A DNA stretch of 64,000 nt from JAKVCB01 sp963578605. GTDB lineage: Bacteria > Planctomycetota > Planctomycetia > Pirellulales > Lacipirellulaceae. The stretch's first letter is position 1; every line of letters begins with the position of its first letter. The DNA lies in assembly GCA_963578605.1 (NCBI GenBank), contig CAUZEA010000019.1, positions 5,105-69,104 of the forward strand, read 5' to 3'. This document shows positions 27,119 to 36,876 of this stretch, piece after piece. Made by a program: the position numbers and the translations under genes. A model generated the notes under the pieces. It was not told the origin of the DNA, made no database searches, and saw only the letters and a list, made by a program, of their open reading frames with translations.

Positions 27119-28624
27119 ATGGCAATTAATCCTATTAAAGCGACGCGCAAGGCCCGTCTTGGCCTGTACTCAATCGGACATCCTCATTACTGGAACCAGT
27201 TTGAGGGACTTCATGACCGACTTGTCGGCTACGGAAAATTCATCGAGGATCGACTCTCTGCGTGGGGCGAGGTACACAATTTTGGCATGGTCGATGATGA
27301 GACCAAGGCCCGCAAGGCGGGTGAATGGTTTAACGCGCAGAACATTGACATTTTGTTTTGTCACGCGTCGACCTACTCCATGAGCACGGCTGTGTTACCC
27401 GTAGCCCAGATCTGTCGTCGGCCGGTTGTTATTTTGAATCTGCAACCTGCCGAGCGGATGAATTACGAGAAGACGACGACTGGTGAATGGCTGGCCCACT
27501 GCTCTACCTGTTGCGTACCGGAGATTTCGAACGCCTTTGCTCGAGCCGGCATCGACTTTCGTGTGGTGAGCGGGTTGCTGGGACTGGAACAAACGCCCTC
27601 CATTTCGGTAGCGAACGAAGCAACCGCTGGTCACCCCGACGCGCTTGCTGCCTGGCAGGAAATCGACCAGTGGGCTCGGGCCGCAGCGATCATCCGCACC
27701 TTACAACATGGTCGGATGGGGTTTTTAGGACACACCTACCCCGGCATGCTCGACATGTACACCGACTTCACCATGATCCAGTCGCAAACGGGTATGCATG
27801 TCGAGATCCTGGAGATGTGTGATTTGGCACGGCTTGTCCCGGACGTAACCGACCAACAGAAGCAAGCAAAGCGTCGGCAGGTCGAAGAGATGTTTGTCAT
27901 TAGTGAGGACTCGCCGGCAGATCCCCTTGCCCAAAAACCTAAACCTGAACAACTCGACTGGGCCTATACTGTCGCATGCGCCCAGGAAAGACTGGTCCAG
28001 GAATTTGATCTCGACGCCTTGACCTATTACTACCGCGGTGCGCCCGGCAATGAATACGAACACCTGCAGGAAGCGTTTATCCTGGGGCATTCCCTGCTGA
28101 CGGCACAGGGCATCCCCTGCTCGGGTGAAGGCGATATGAAAACAGGGGTCGCTATGAAGATCTGCGATACTCTTGGGGTGGGTGGCAGCTACTCGGAGTT
28201 CGTTGCGACCGACTTTGTCGACCAAACGGTACTTGTAGGCCACGATGGACCGTTCCACGTGGCGATCTCCGATGAACGTCCCGTCCTCCGGGGAATGGGA
28301 CTGTATCATGGCAAATGGGGCACCGGTGTGTCGGTCGAGGCAAAAGTGCGGCAAGGTCCTGTCACCACGCTCGGGGTTACACAGACGCGCGACGGACAAC
28401 TCAAGATGATTGCCAACCAGGGCACTTCAACCGCTGGTGAAATACTGCGAATTGGCAACACCATGACACCGGTCAAGTTTGCAAAAAATCCATCCCAATT
28501 GATGAATCAGTGGTTTGCCCTGGGGCCCACGCACCACTTCGCACTTTCAGTTGGTCATAACGCAGGGCTGTTTGAAAAAGTTGCATCTCTTTTGAAATGG
28601 CCTTTCGAATGTATTTCTCTGTAA
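27119..28624 (+). CDS. L-fucose/L-arabinose isomerase-family protein
   Basis: A 501-residue protein of the fucose/arabinose isomerase superfamily, which interconverts aldoses and ketoses with a metal ion. The N-terminal domain begins ARLGLYSIGHPHYWNQF; the later part carries CSGEGDMKTGVAMKICD (Glu337 as probable metal ligand) and DTLGVGGSYSEF, with GHDGPFH and GPTHHFALSVGHN in the C-terminal domain. ATG 27119 is preferred over TTG 27098. It stands alone on the plus strand after the LamG gene. It could feed a deoxy-sugar or pentose into the sugar-acid genes upstream. The exact sugar is not known from sequence. Confidence 0.82.
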   Translation: MAINPIKATRKARLGLYSIGHPHYWNQFEGLHDRLVGYGKFIEDRLSAWGEVHNFGMVDDETKARKAGEWFNAQNIDILFCHASTYSMSTAVLPVAQICRRPVVILNLQPAERMNYEKTTTGEWLAHCSTCCVPEISNAFARAGIDFRVVSGLLGLEQTPSISVANEATAGHPDALAAWQEIDQWARAAAIIRTLQHGRMGFLGHTYPGMLDMYTDFTMIQSQTGMHVEILEMCDLARLVPDVTDQQKQAKRRQVEEMFVISEDSPADPLAQKPKPEQLDWAYTVACAQERLVQEFDLDALTYYYRGAPGNEYEHLQEAFILGHSLLTAQGIPCSGEGDMKTGVAMKICDTLGVGGSYSEFVATDFVDQTVLVGHDGPFHVAISDERPVLRGMGLYHGKWGTGVSVEAKVRQGPVTTLGVTQTRDGQLKMIANQGTSTAGEILRIGNTMTPVKFAKNPSQLMNQWFALGPTHHFALSVGHNAGLFEKVASLLKWPFECISL

Positions 28625-28901
28625 TTTAATTCTGGAGGGGTCCGCGACCTGAATGACCAACCCATCTCAGGCTGCAGCCTGGCCGACTGCGAGGAGGTCA
28701 TCCAACGACGTGCCATGAAAGACCACTGGCACCGCTAGCAGTGTATTTCGATATTGACCCCCATACCGACTTGGTCGATCATCGCGCGCCGCTTTGAGAG
28801 GTTCCGCCTTGCGCAAAGCGTCCCCGTTCTTTCTTTAATCTCCGCGCCGCATAGCCGTTCGGCCGATCCAGGGTCTGACCGGTAAAAATGGAGGGGTCCC
28901 G

Positions 28902-29525
28902 ATGAAACGTGATGTCGATCTCTGTCGTCAATTACTGATGGACATTGAAAACCAAGGGCCGAACTGTTTGCTCACGACGCTCCGGTGTGGTGAGGCACCC
29001 GGGGCCAACGAACGAATCCACCACCACCTTCGCCTGCTCATCGATGCCGGGTTTATCAAAGAGACAGAACGGACCAGTTCGGGGGTGCCTTGCGTACGCC
29101 TCACCAACTCGGGTCAAGAGTTGATTGAACTAATGCGCAATGAGAATCGCTGGCGCGAGGCAAAATGGATCGTTCAGCAGCAAACGGGCGGCCTGTCGCT
29201 AACCGTGCTCATGTCACTCCTGACGAAGTGGGCCGTCGACGGTATTGCCCGCTATGAGCGGCAGCAACGCGACTGCCATGTCTACCAATCTTACGACCAC
29301 CAGGCCGAACTGCACATGGTCGAATCGCCCTGCGGGGTTAATGCGTACCGCATTGAGCGGGAATCGCTCGCTGAAGACGAATTCCGGCCTGCCCGTTCGC
29401 ATCCCGACGATCGAAAGCGGTTTGATTTCCACAATCCGCTGATTGATCGTGAAAGGTGTGCCCCCTGCGAGATTGAAATGGCCGACGAGCCGACGAGCGT
29501 CACGCTGCCCGTTTCTCTGATCTAG
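28902..29525 (+). CDS. DUF2513-domain protein with C-terminal extension
   Basis: A 207-residue cytoplasmic protein. The first ~115 residues follow DUF2513: MKRDVDLCRQLLMDIE, a winged-helix-like HHHLRLLIDAGFI, LTNSGQELIELMRNENRW and GGLSLTVLMSLLTKWA. DUF2513 proteins are small putative DNA-binding proteins often found in phages and accessory DNA; function is unproven. The remaining ~90 residues are unusual: polar, with two Cys near RCAPCEIEMADE, and unlike anything I recognise. A good ribosome site (ggaggggtcccg) precedes the ATG. It stands alone between the isomerase gene and the glycosyltransferase cluster. Confidence 0.75.
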   Translation: MKRDVDLCRQLLMDIENQGPNCLLTTLRCGEAPGANERIHHHLRLLIDAGFIKETERTSSGVPCVRLTNSGQELIELMRNENRWREAKWIVQQQTGGLSLTVLMSLLTKWAVDGIARYERQQRDCHVYQSYDHQAELHMVESPCGVNAYRIERESLAEDEFRPARSHPDDRKRFDFHNPLIDRERCAPCEIEMADEPTSVTLPVSLI

Positions 29526-29612
29526 GCAGCCGTTGAGGGTGTTGTGGTACGGGAGTTTGCCACCTGCGGCCAACGGGGCGATTCACATGCTCATGCCCAA
29601 AAATCTCTTCAG

Positions 29613-29636
29613 GGTAGCACCGGCTGGTGGTACCCT
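29613..29636 (+). terminator. Inverted repeat, possible terminator
   Basis: GGGTAGCACC and GGTGGTACCC form a 10-bp stem with one mismatch around a GGCT loop, ~90 bp after the DUF2513 stop and ~100 bp before the first glycosyltransferase. No T-run follows, so it is not a textbook intrinsic terminator; a regulatory hairpin is possible. Confidence 0.4.
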
Positions 29637-29735
29637 TCCGACTCGCTGTCGGTCGGGTGGCCCTTATCGTAACATAGTAGTGCAGTTTGTTTGACCAAAG
29701 TCTCCGACCGTTTCTCTGAAGTGGATCATTCCTCG

Positions 29736-31325
29736 ATGCAACTCGCCATCGTCCACTATCACTTGAATCGCGGTGGCGTCAGTCAGGTGATCCTGAATCA
29801 CCTGAAATCACTTGCCGCATCAAACTCCGGACTGGTGATTGATCGTGTCGCGATACTCTACGGCGGGCGTCAAGCAGAATGGCCAGATACGATATTCAAC
29901 AACGCCCCGCCCTTTGATCTGGAACTCATCCGAGTTGGCGACCTTGAATACGACACGTTCTCTGAAACTGGTGCGCGAGACTTGACAACCAGTATGCGGT
30001 CATCGCTGGTCGCCCACGGGTTCAACCACGACGATACGATTCTTCACATTCACAATCATGCACTGGGAAAAAATGCGGCATTGCCGGCCACGATAATCGA
30101 ACTTGTTACGGACGGCTACCGTGTACTGCTTCAGGTACACGACTTTGTGGAAGATTTCCGACCCGAGAATTACCGCCACCTGGCTGCAGTGCTCGCTTGC
30201 CACGACAGCGACAGGTTGTCCGCCCGACTTTATCCGCAGTCGAGAGGGATCCATTACGCGGTTCTGAATAGGCGGGATCGAAATATCTTCGTTCGCTCCG
30301 GTGTGGCCAGCGAGCGGTTGCATTTGCTCCCGAATTCGGTGGCGGACTTCACCCGGTTCCCTGACCGGCGCGAGGCCCGCCAAGCCGTGGGCAGGAAATT
30401 AGAGATATCGGACCGGCAAATGCTGGTGACCTACCCGGTACGGGGAATCCGCCGGAAGAATCTCGGCGAGATGTTACTGCTCAGTGCACTGGACCCACGA
30501 GAAGCTATCTACGCGGTCACGCTCGGCCCGTTGAACCCACTAGAGGCAGAAAGTTTTTCCCATTGGCGCCACTTGGCGCAAGAACTGCGGCTGCCCTGCC
30601 GGTTCGATGTGGGCGGCAAGGCGGGACTCGATTATTCCACGATCCTGGCAGCAACCGATTGCATGCTGACAACCAGCGTGGCCGAAGGTTTCGGGATGGT
30701 TTTCCTGGAAGCCTGGCTGACAGGTTGCCCGCTTGTTGGACGCAATTTACCCGAAATCACGGCTGATTTTTCAGCAGCGGGCATTGGGCTGGAAATGCTG
30801 TACGACGAGCTCCGGGTCCCGCTCTTGATAGTTGACCGAAAAACCGTTCGTGAGCGACTCATTAACACTTACCACTCAGTTTGCGCCAGTTACAACCAGC
30901 CACCGATCGAACCAGTGGCGCTCCACCGGCAACTCGACCAACTGATGGGTGATGAATGTGTCGATTTTGCTTTTCTGGACGGGCCACTTCAGGAAGATGT
31001 GATTCGTGCGGTCGCTGGCAATGCCCGCCTGACCGACAATGTGTTGGACGCCAATCCCAACCTCAACCAAACATTCCAGATTGGCCCCGACACAACAGCT
31101 GAGATGATAGGAAAGTATGCAGGCGTCGTCCGCGAAAAATTCTCCGTGGACTCAGCTGGCAAGCAACTGAAGCAAGTTTACCAGCGGGTTTGCGATAGCC
31201 CTGGGGGCGGAAATGTCGAACCGCTACCTCGAGGTCAAGCAATCCTGAACAGCTTTCTCAATATTCAACGCCTTCATCCTATCCGTCTGGAAACATGGCC
31301 CCAGAGCAAATCTTCCAACAACTGA
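29736..31325 (+). CDS. GT4-type glycosyltransferase
   Basis: A 529-residue GT-B glycosyltransferase. The N-terminal domain begins QLAIVHYHLNRGGVSQVIL. The C-terminal donor-binding domain has the GT4 pattern VAEGFGMVFLEAWLTGCPLV and IRRKNLGEMLL. ATG 29736 starts 15 residues after a TTG at 29691 and directly opens the Rossmann strand. About 120 residues after the donor domain are extra and of unknown role. It overlaps the following HAD phosphatase gene by 31 bp, so they are co-translated. The operon context (phosphatase, second GT4, GH13_18, GT81) suggests sugar transfer onto a glucosylglycerate-type acceptor, but the donor is not determinable. Confidence 0.82.
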   Translation: MQLAIVHYHLNRGGVSQVILNHLKSLAASNSGLVIDRVAILYGGRQAEWPDTIFNNAPPFDLELIRVGDLEYDTFSETGARDLTTSMRSSLVAHGFNHDDTILHIHNHALGKNAALPATIIELVTDGYRVLLQVHDFVEDFRPENYRHLAAVLACHDSDRLSARLYPQSRGIHYAVLNRRDRNIFVRSGVASERLHLLPNSVADFTRFPDRREARQAVGRKLEISDRQMLVTYPVRGIRRKNLGEMLLLSALDPREAIYAVTLGPLNPLEAESFSHWRHLAQELRLPCRFDVGGKAGLDYSTILAATDCMLTTSVAEGFGMVFLEAWLTGCPLVGRNLPEITADFSAAGIGLEMLYDELRVPLLIVDRKTVRERLINTYHSVCASYNQPPIEPVALHRQLDQLMGDECVDFAFLDGPLQEDVIRAVAGNARLTDNVLDANPNLNQTFQIGPDTTAEMIGKYAGVVREKFSVDSAGKQLKQVYQRVCDSPGGGNVEPLPRGQAILNSFLNIQRLHPIRLETWPQSKSSNN

Positions 31326-32149
31326 GCCAGCCGCTTGAACCGATTCCGACAGGTGTCTCGCCACAGCTATTGCCTGTTGTCGACATTCGGGCCGTGTTGT
31401 TTGATATTTATGGTACCCTGATCATTAGTGGGTGTGGTGATATCGGCACCAGCATCGAGGTGCAACAAGCCAGCGCTCTCGAGGCAGCGCTGGCGAGCCT
31501 GGGCATCGCGCTCCGCTGCCCGGCCGACGATGCAATTCAAACATTGCACGAAACGATCGCCAACCACCACACGCAACTTCGGGAAACTGGAATTACCTAT
31601 CCAGAAGTAAACATCATCGAGGTATGGCGCGAAACCTGCGTGAAGTTGGGTGGGTTGAAAATTGATCCAGCCCGCTTAGCTGTTGAATTCGAGGCCCGCA
31701 CAAATCCAGCCTGGCCCATGCCAGGGCTTGAGCCGTGCCTGGCTGAACTGGTACGTCGAGGCCTGGTACTCGGCCTGATCAGCAATGCCCAGTTCTTTAC
31801 ACCAAGCCTGTTTCCGGCCTTGGTGGGAAAAACACTCGACGAGCTCGGATTTGCACCTGACCTGCGTTACTATTCCTACGAACATCGCCATGCGAAGCCC
31901 TCAGACTGGATGTATCGTCTGGCAAGCAAAAGACTGGCAAGTCGGGGCATTCGTCCGACCGAAGTTCTGTATATCGGAAACGATATGCGCAATGACGTTT
32001 TACCGGCAACTCAGGTTGGGTTTCGCACCGCACTCTTTGCCGGCGACACCCGCAGCCTGCGACTACGCGAGAACGACCCTTCCCTTGGAAAGACTGAACC
32101 TGATGCGATCATCCTTGATTTACTGCACATCCTGGATTTGATGAAGTAG
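31295..32149 (+). CDS. HAD-superfamily phosphatase
   Basis: A 284-residue HAD hydrolase. Motif I is LFDIYGTLI (nucleophile Asp, with Tyr where phosphatases often have a second Asp), motif II LISNA, motif III Lys in HAKPSDW and motif IV YIGNDMRNDV. A cap domain sits between motifs I and II. It overlaps the upstream glycosyltransferase by 31 bp. In glucosylglycerate synthesis a phosphatase must remove phosphate from glucosyl-3-phosphoglycerate; this gene is the natural candidate in the cluster, but the FDxYGT motif is also usual in dehalogenase-type HADs, so its substrate is an inference. Confidence 0.8.
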   Translation: MAPEQIFQQLSQPLEPIPTGVSPQLLPVVDIRAVLFDIYGTLIISGCGDIGTSIEVQQASALEAALASLGIALRCPADDAIQTLHETIANHHTQLRETGITYPEVNIIEVWRETCVKLGGLKIDPARLAVEFEARTNPAWPMPGLEPCLAELVRRGLVLGLISNAQFFTPSLFPALVGKTLDELGFAPDLRYYSYEHRHAKPSDWMYRLASKRLASRGIRPTEVLYIGNDMRNDVLPATQVGFRTALFAGDTRSLRLRENDPSLGKTEPDAIILDLLHILDLMK

Positions 32150-32207
32150 CAAGAGGGTGGTACGTAACCGCAACCTCATATTCGCCCCTACCCGCCAGAA
32201 ATTCACA

Positions 32208-33509
32208 ATGCTCAACGATTCACCGTCCAACGATTCACCCAAACTAGGTCACAACATCGGATTCATTGGCACACGGTTTTCGGGTACCGATGGGGTATCA
32301 CTTGAAGCCGCAAAGTGGGCACAGATCCTCTGGGACCACCGGCATGTCTCCTACTGGTATGGGGGTCAACTCGACACCGATCCGGCAATCAGTATGCTTG
32401 TACCGCATGCTCACTTTAATGATCCCGACATTCAATGGATCAACGATAAAGTACTTCGACACACGACACGAGAGCCAGAAGTCACGCGCCGAATCTTCGC
32501 CCTGGCCGACCATCTGAAGCGATCTCTGTATGATTTCACCCATCGTTTCAAGATCGAGATTCTTATCGTGCAAAATGCTATGACGATCCCAATGAATGTC
32601 CCGTTGGGCGTGGCGCTGGCGACATTCATTGCAGAGACCGGGTTTCCCACGATTGCCCACCATCACGATTTCTACTGGGAACGGGACCGCTTTTCTGTCA
32701 ATGGGATAGGGGATATCTTGCGAATGGCTTTCCCCTGCACACTTCCTTCGGTTCAACATGTTACGATCAGCTCTGCTGCGCAGCGCGCGCTCTCGCATCG
32801 TCGTGGTTGCTCATCGGTACTTGTTCCAAACGTGCTCGATTTTGAAACCGACCCACCCCAAATCGACGACTACAATGCCGATTTTCGTGAGAGCATTGGG
32901 CTTGAACCAGAGGATATTATTTTCCTGCAACCAACACGTGTTGTTCCGCGCAAAGGTATCGAACATTCGATTTCATTAATTGGTGCCCTTGACAATCCAC
33001 ACTGCAAGTTGATCGTGTCACACGAATCGGGCGATGAAGGTAACGAGTACCTACATGTCCTGCAAGAGATGGCAGAAGACCGGGGGGTCGATTTGCGGCT
33101 CATTTCCGACCGTATCGACGAAATCCGCAGAACGGATACGGAAGGAAAAAAACTATACACGTTAGCAGACGCCTATCTCCATGCAGATTTCATCACTTAT
33201 CCCAGCCTCTACGAAGGTTTTGGCAATGCGTTGATCGAAACTTTTTATTATCGCAAGCCTGTACTGGTCAATCGTTATTCGATTTTTGTCACAGATATCG
33301 AACCCAAGGGGTTCCAGGTAATCACCATGAACGGGTATCTTACCAAAGAAGTCGTTCGCCAAGTTCAGCGGGTCGTAGACGACGAGGAGTTTCGAACCCA
33401 AATGGTTGAAAAGAACTATGAACTTGGCAAACGGTTTTTCAGTTACTCGGTACTCCGCCGCTGTCTACGAGTGCTGATCACGAATGTGACCGGGATGGAT
33501 GAGTTGTAA
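32208..33509 (+). CDS. Second GT4-type glycosyltransferase
   Basis: A 433-residue GT-B enzyme. The N-terminal GFIGTRFSGTDGVSLEAAKW binds acceptor in related enzymes. The donor-binding part reads QPTRVVPRKGIEHSI and, after TYPSLYEGFGNALIETFYY, the usual E-x7-E arrangement. The start at ATG 32208 is preferred to GTG 32157. A 15-bp duplication near the start codes for NDSPS-NDSPK. It follows the HAD phosphatase by 58 bp. Planctomycetes are known to make mannosylglucosylglycerate; one of the two GT4 enzymes here could be its mannosyltransferase. That link is inference. Confidence 0.83.
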   Translation: MLNDSPSNDSPKLGHNIGFIGTRFSGTDGVSLEAAKWAQILWDHRHVSYWYGGQLDTDPAISMLVPHAHFNDPDIQWINDKVLRHTTREPEVTRRIFALADHLKRSLYDFTHRFKIEILIVQNAMTIPMNVPLGVALATFIAETGFPTIAHHHDFYWERDRFSVNGIGDILRMAFPCTLPSVQHVTISSAAQRALSHRRGCSSVLVPNVLDFETDPPQIDDYNADFRESIGLEPEDIIFLQPTRVVPRKGIEHSISLIGALDNPHCKLIVSHESGDEGNEYLHVLQEMAEDRGVDLRLISDRIDEIRRTDTEGKKLYTLADAYLHADFITYPSLYEGFGNALIETFYYRKPVLVNRYSIFVTDIEPKGFQVITMNGYLTKEVVRQVQRVVDDEEFRTQMVEKNYELGKRFFSYSVLRRCLRVLITNVTGMDEL

Positions 33510-33594
33510 ATGAGCTGTTGTGTCGGCAGAAAGCTGACAAGTTGCTGGCGCGCACCCGCAATCCACCTTTATCGCGGCAGATCACCCGACCATC

Positions 33595-35373
33595 ATGAAA
33601 CACGCACCGTCGCCAACGGCAACGATTCCCGATATTGAAAACCGCCTGATCCAACTCTATGGCAATCGTGCAAAAGAAACTGCCTGCCGTATCGAGGAAC
33701 TTCTTTCGCGTTATGCTCCCTCTGTTGCTCCAGACAAATTGGTTACCGGCACTGCGGCATGGAGTGAACGAGATGTCGTGCTCATCACCTATGCTGATCA
33801 GATCAGCGGGCCTGGCGGGTCACCGTTGGCAACGCTGTATAACTGGCTGTGTGACGAACATCTCGACCAGCTAATCAACACCGTCCATCTGTTGCCGTTT
33901 TGTCCCTACTCCTCCGACGACGGCTTCGCTGTGATTGACTATCTCCAAGTCGATTCCAACACGGGTACATGGAAAGATATCTCTCGATTAGCGGGTAGCT
34001 TTTACCTGATGTTCGACCTGGTGCTTAACCATATTTCTCAAAAAAGTGCCTGGTTCCAACAATACCTTGCTGGCCAGGCGCCGTTCGATCGGTTTTTTAT
34101 CGAAATTGATCCAGCAACCGACCTCTCGGCCGTAGTACGACCACGCAGTTTACCTCTGCTCACGGCCTTCGAAACGGATCGGGGCACACGACATGTGTGG
34201 ACAACTTTCAGCGACGATCAAATCGATCTGAACTACGCCGAACCTGAAGTGCTTCTTGGGATGTTGGAAGTTCTCCTTGAATATGCCCGTCGCGGGGCCC
34301 GCATCGTGCGCCTCGATGCTGTCGCGTTTCTGTGGAAACAGGTTGGCACGCAATGTATCCATTTGCCCCAGACACACGAGATTGTAAAACTGATGCGCGA
34401 TGTGCTGGATGTTGTCGCACCGCACGTGTTGCTGCTAACCGAGACCAATGTCCCACACCAGGAAAACGTTAGTTATTTCGGCAATGGCGACGAAGCACAC
34501 ATGGTTTATCAATTCAGCTTGCCTCCGTTGCTGTTGGATGCTTTTGTCAATGCCGACGCCACCCCGCTGATCGGGTGGCTGCAGGAGCTGGAACCACCCC
34601 AATCAGGCACCACCTATTTTAATTTCACCGCATCCCACGATGGGATTGGCGTCAGGGCTTTGGAGGGTCTGGTGGACGAGCAACGGTTCGAGCGACTCCT
34701 GGAGCACGTGCGGCAAAAGGGCGGAAAGATTAGCACGCGCCGGCAAGCAGATGGCAGCGATCGGCCCTACGAACTTAACATTACTTATGTCGACGCGCTG
34801 GCGCCTCCAACAGCTAACCTCGAACTTCATGCCCAGCGTTTTCTGGCAACCCAGGCCATCATGCTCGCCCTGCAGGGTATTCCGGCGGTTTACTTCCAAA
34901 GTTTGATCGGGGGGCAAAACGATGACTCCGGCGTCAAGACAAGCGGCCAACCACGTCGCATCAATCGCCACAAGGTCACTCGCGATGAACTTCGTAATGC
35001 GCTCCCAGAGGAACGTCCGACCGAAGACTCTTGTCCATCGCAAACCACGGCCCTGGGTCGACGAATTTACGCGGGCTACCGCCAATACCTGGCCTGCCGG
35101 ATCCGACAGCCAGCATTCCATCCCGACGCATCGCAACGCTCGCTCAATGCCCACAACGCTTGTGTTCTGGCATTTGAACGCACTAGTCTCGATGGCGATC
35201 AACACATTCTGGTCGCGGCCAATGTCAGCAATGCCAAACAACGGATCGATCTGGCCATGGCAGGTCCCGAAAGCTCGACCTGGACACATGATCTGTTGAC
35301 GAACACCCCGATTGGCGACGACCAGGGTGAATTGGAGCTTGCCCCGGCACAGGTTGTCTGGTTAACCACGTAA
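33595..35373 (+). CDS. GH13_18 sugar phosphorylase, glucosylglycerate phosphorylase-like
   Basis: A 592-residue TIM-barrel enzyme of the sucrose-phosphorylase subfamily. The family breaks an alpha-glucoside with phosphate to give glucose-1-phosphate. Seen are LLPFCPYSSDDGFAVIDY (98-116), DLVLNH (141-146), nucleophile Asp241 in VRLDAVAF, acid/base Glu283 in LTETNVPH and Asp349 in ASHDGIG. The long N-terminal region and GQNDDSGVKTSGQPRRINR are typical of the glucosylglycerate/sucrose-6-phosphate branch, not plain sucrose phosphorylase. A GT81 glucosyl-3-phosphoglycerate synthase-like gene follows, which supports glucosylglycerate as substrate. It may recycle the solute when salt stress ends. 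Confidence 0.82.
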   Translation: MKHAPSPTATIPDIENRLIQLYGNRAKETACRIEELLSRYAPSVAPDKLVTGTAAWSERDVVLITYADQISGPGGSPLATLYNWLCDEHLDQLINTVHLLPFCPYSSDDGFAVIDYLQVDSNTGTWKDISRLAGSFYLMFDLVLNHISQKSAWFQQYLAGQAPFDRFFIEIDPATDLSAVVRPRSLPLLTAFETDRGTRHVWTTFSDDQIDLNYAEPEVLLGMLEVLLEYARRGARIVRLDAVAFLWKQVGTQCIHLPQTHEIVKLMRDVLDVVAPHVLLLTETNVPHQENVSYFGNGDEAHMVYQFSLPPLLLDAFVNADATPLIGWLQELEPPQSGTTYFNFTASHDGIGVRALEGLVDEQRFERLLEHVRQKGGKISTRRQADGSDRPYELNITYVDALAPPTANLELHAQRFLATQAIMLALQGIPAVYFQSLIGGQNDDSGVKTSGQPRRINRHKVTRDELRNALPEERPTEDSCPSQTTALGRRIYAGYRQYLACRIRQPAFHPDASQRSLNAHNACVLAFERTSLDGDQHILVAANVSNAKQRIDLAMAGPESSTWTHDLLTNTPIGDDQGELELAPAQVVWLTT

Positions 35374-35655
35374 GCCTTGCGCAAAGCTTACACTCGATAC
35401 AAGCCAACACAGCGCAAGCCAATACAGCGGCGGGGCACTCGCCTGGTCCATTCGATAGACCGCCTGGTGTGGTAGTCCGGCGATGGTTCAGAAGTGGCCC
35501 CTGGTGAGCAACTACCCCAATCGGCTATCGCTGCTGCCGGTTCGGCCCCTCCCACAAAGCTCAGCAGGCCATTCGCAAACCTCGATCCCCAGGATATAAT
35601 ATTCGCTTCATGACCTCGTAACCCAGAGCCATCAGACGAGGGGAGCTGCAAACGC

Positions 35656-36876
35656 GTGCCTGATTTTTCCCAACACGGCCCGATCACAACAATACACGAT
35701 CTAGGGACCACTCAACGCGAGGACCTGAGGGCGGTGCTACGCACCGCATCCACCAAATACCGTATCGGGTTGTTACTGCCTATTACAGCAGCTGACATGC
35801 GGGCAGAGCCGTTTTTAAATATCGTTAAGCAACTCGTAGAAGTTGATTTTATTGACACGATTGTTGTTGTACTCAACAAGGCTGAGGCGGTTGAGGACTA
35901 CCAACAGACGGTTCGCATTCTGGCACCCCTGGGTGAGCGGGCTCAAATTCTTTGGACGGATGGCGCGCGCGGAAAATCACTGATCACCAACTTGATCGAA
36001 CAGGGATTCAACGTTTCCAAGCCAGGTAAAGGGCGAGCTGTATGGCTCGCATTTGGCTATCTGCTAGCCGACACTAAACTCAAGGCCTTCGTCCTGCACG
36101 ACTGCGATATCGTAAATTATGACAACGACATGCTGGTTCGGTTATGTATGCCAATGATCCATCCGAGCCTCGACTTTGACTTCTGCAAGGCGTATTACGC
36201 CCGTTGCACCGACCGCATGCATGGTCGTGTCGTGCGACTCTTGGTGACCCCACTTTTGAATGCCTTGATCTCCGTCTTCGGAAGCGACGAATTTCTTGTC
36301 TTCTTGAACAGTTTTCGCTACCCGCTCGCTGGTGAGTTTGCCGTTACTGCGGCGCTGGCTCGTTCCAACCGAATCCCCAACGACTGGGGGCTTGAGGTCG
36401 GCACGCTGGCCGAAGTGTTTCGGAACACCTCGCCAAAACGGGTTTGCCAAGTTGACCTCGGGCGACTTTATGAGCACAAACATCAACCGCTTTCATTGGA
36501 AGATCCACAACGTGGGTTGATGGGGATGTGTTCAGATATCCTAAAAAACATCATCCATACACTGGCCAGCCGTGGCGTTGTGTTTTCCCCAGGGCATTTC
36601 ATCAGCCTGCGGTCTGCCTACTTGCGGATGGCCCAAGATGCAATCCGGCAATACCATGCCGACGCATTGATCAACAGTCTCACTTTCGATCGCCACACCG
36701 AAGAACAGTCGATCGAGGCATTTGCCCAGCAAATCACATCTGTGGGTGATGCAATCTATAAAAACCCATCTGGCGGCGAATCGATCCCAACATGGACACG
36801 CGTCCTCACGGCACTGCCAGATTTTCCGCAACAGCTCCGGCAGATTGCCATCGATGATCGTCGAGACTACTGCTGA
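35656..36876 (+). CDS. gpgS: GT81 glucosyl-3-phosphoglycerate synthase-like protein
   Basis: A 406-residue GT-A enzyme resembling glucosyl-3-phosphoglycerate (or mannosyl-3-phosphoglycerate) synthases. Signs are LLLPITAADM, TIVVVLNKAEAVEDY, the GKGRAVWLAFGYLLA loop (124-138), the metal-binding DxD Asp149-Cys-Asp151 in LHDCDIVNY, and LAGEFAVTAALARSNRIPND-type text in the acceptor part. It should join glucose from an NDP-glucose to 3-phosphoglycerate. GTG 35656 is supported by a strong upstream GAGGGGAG. It is 282 bp after the phosphorylase gene, so it may have its own promoter. Together with the HAD phosphatase it could complete glucosylglycerate synthesis. Confidence 0.83.
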   Translation: MPDFSQHGPITTIHDLGTTQREDLRAVLRTASTKYRIGLLLPITAADMRAEPFLNIVKQLVEVDFIDTIVVVLNKAEAVEDYQQTVRILAPLGERAQILWTDGARGKSLITNLIEQGFNVSKPGKGRAVWLAFGYLLADTKLKAFVLHDCDIVNYDNDMLVRLCMPMIHPSLDFDFCKAYYARCTDRMHGRVVRLLVTPLLNALISVFGSDEFLVFLNSFRYPLAGEFAVTAALARSNRIPNDWGLEVGTLAEVFRNTSPKRVCQVDLGRLYEHKHQPLSLEDPQRGLMGMCSDILKNIIHTLASRGVVFSPGHFISLRSAYLRMAQDAIRQYHADALINSLTFDRHTEEQSIEAFAQQITSVGDAIYKNPSGGESIPTWTRVLTALPDFPQQLRQIAIDDRRDYC

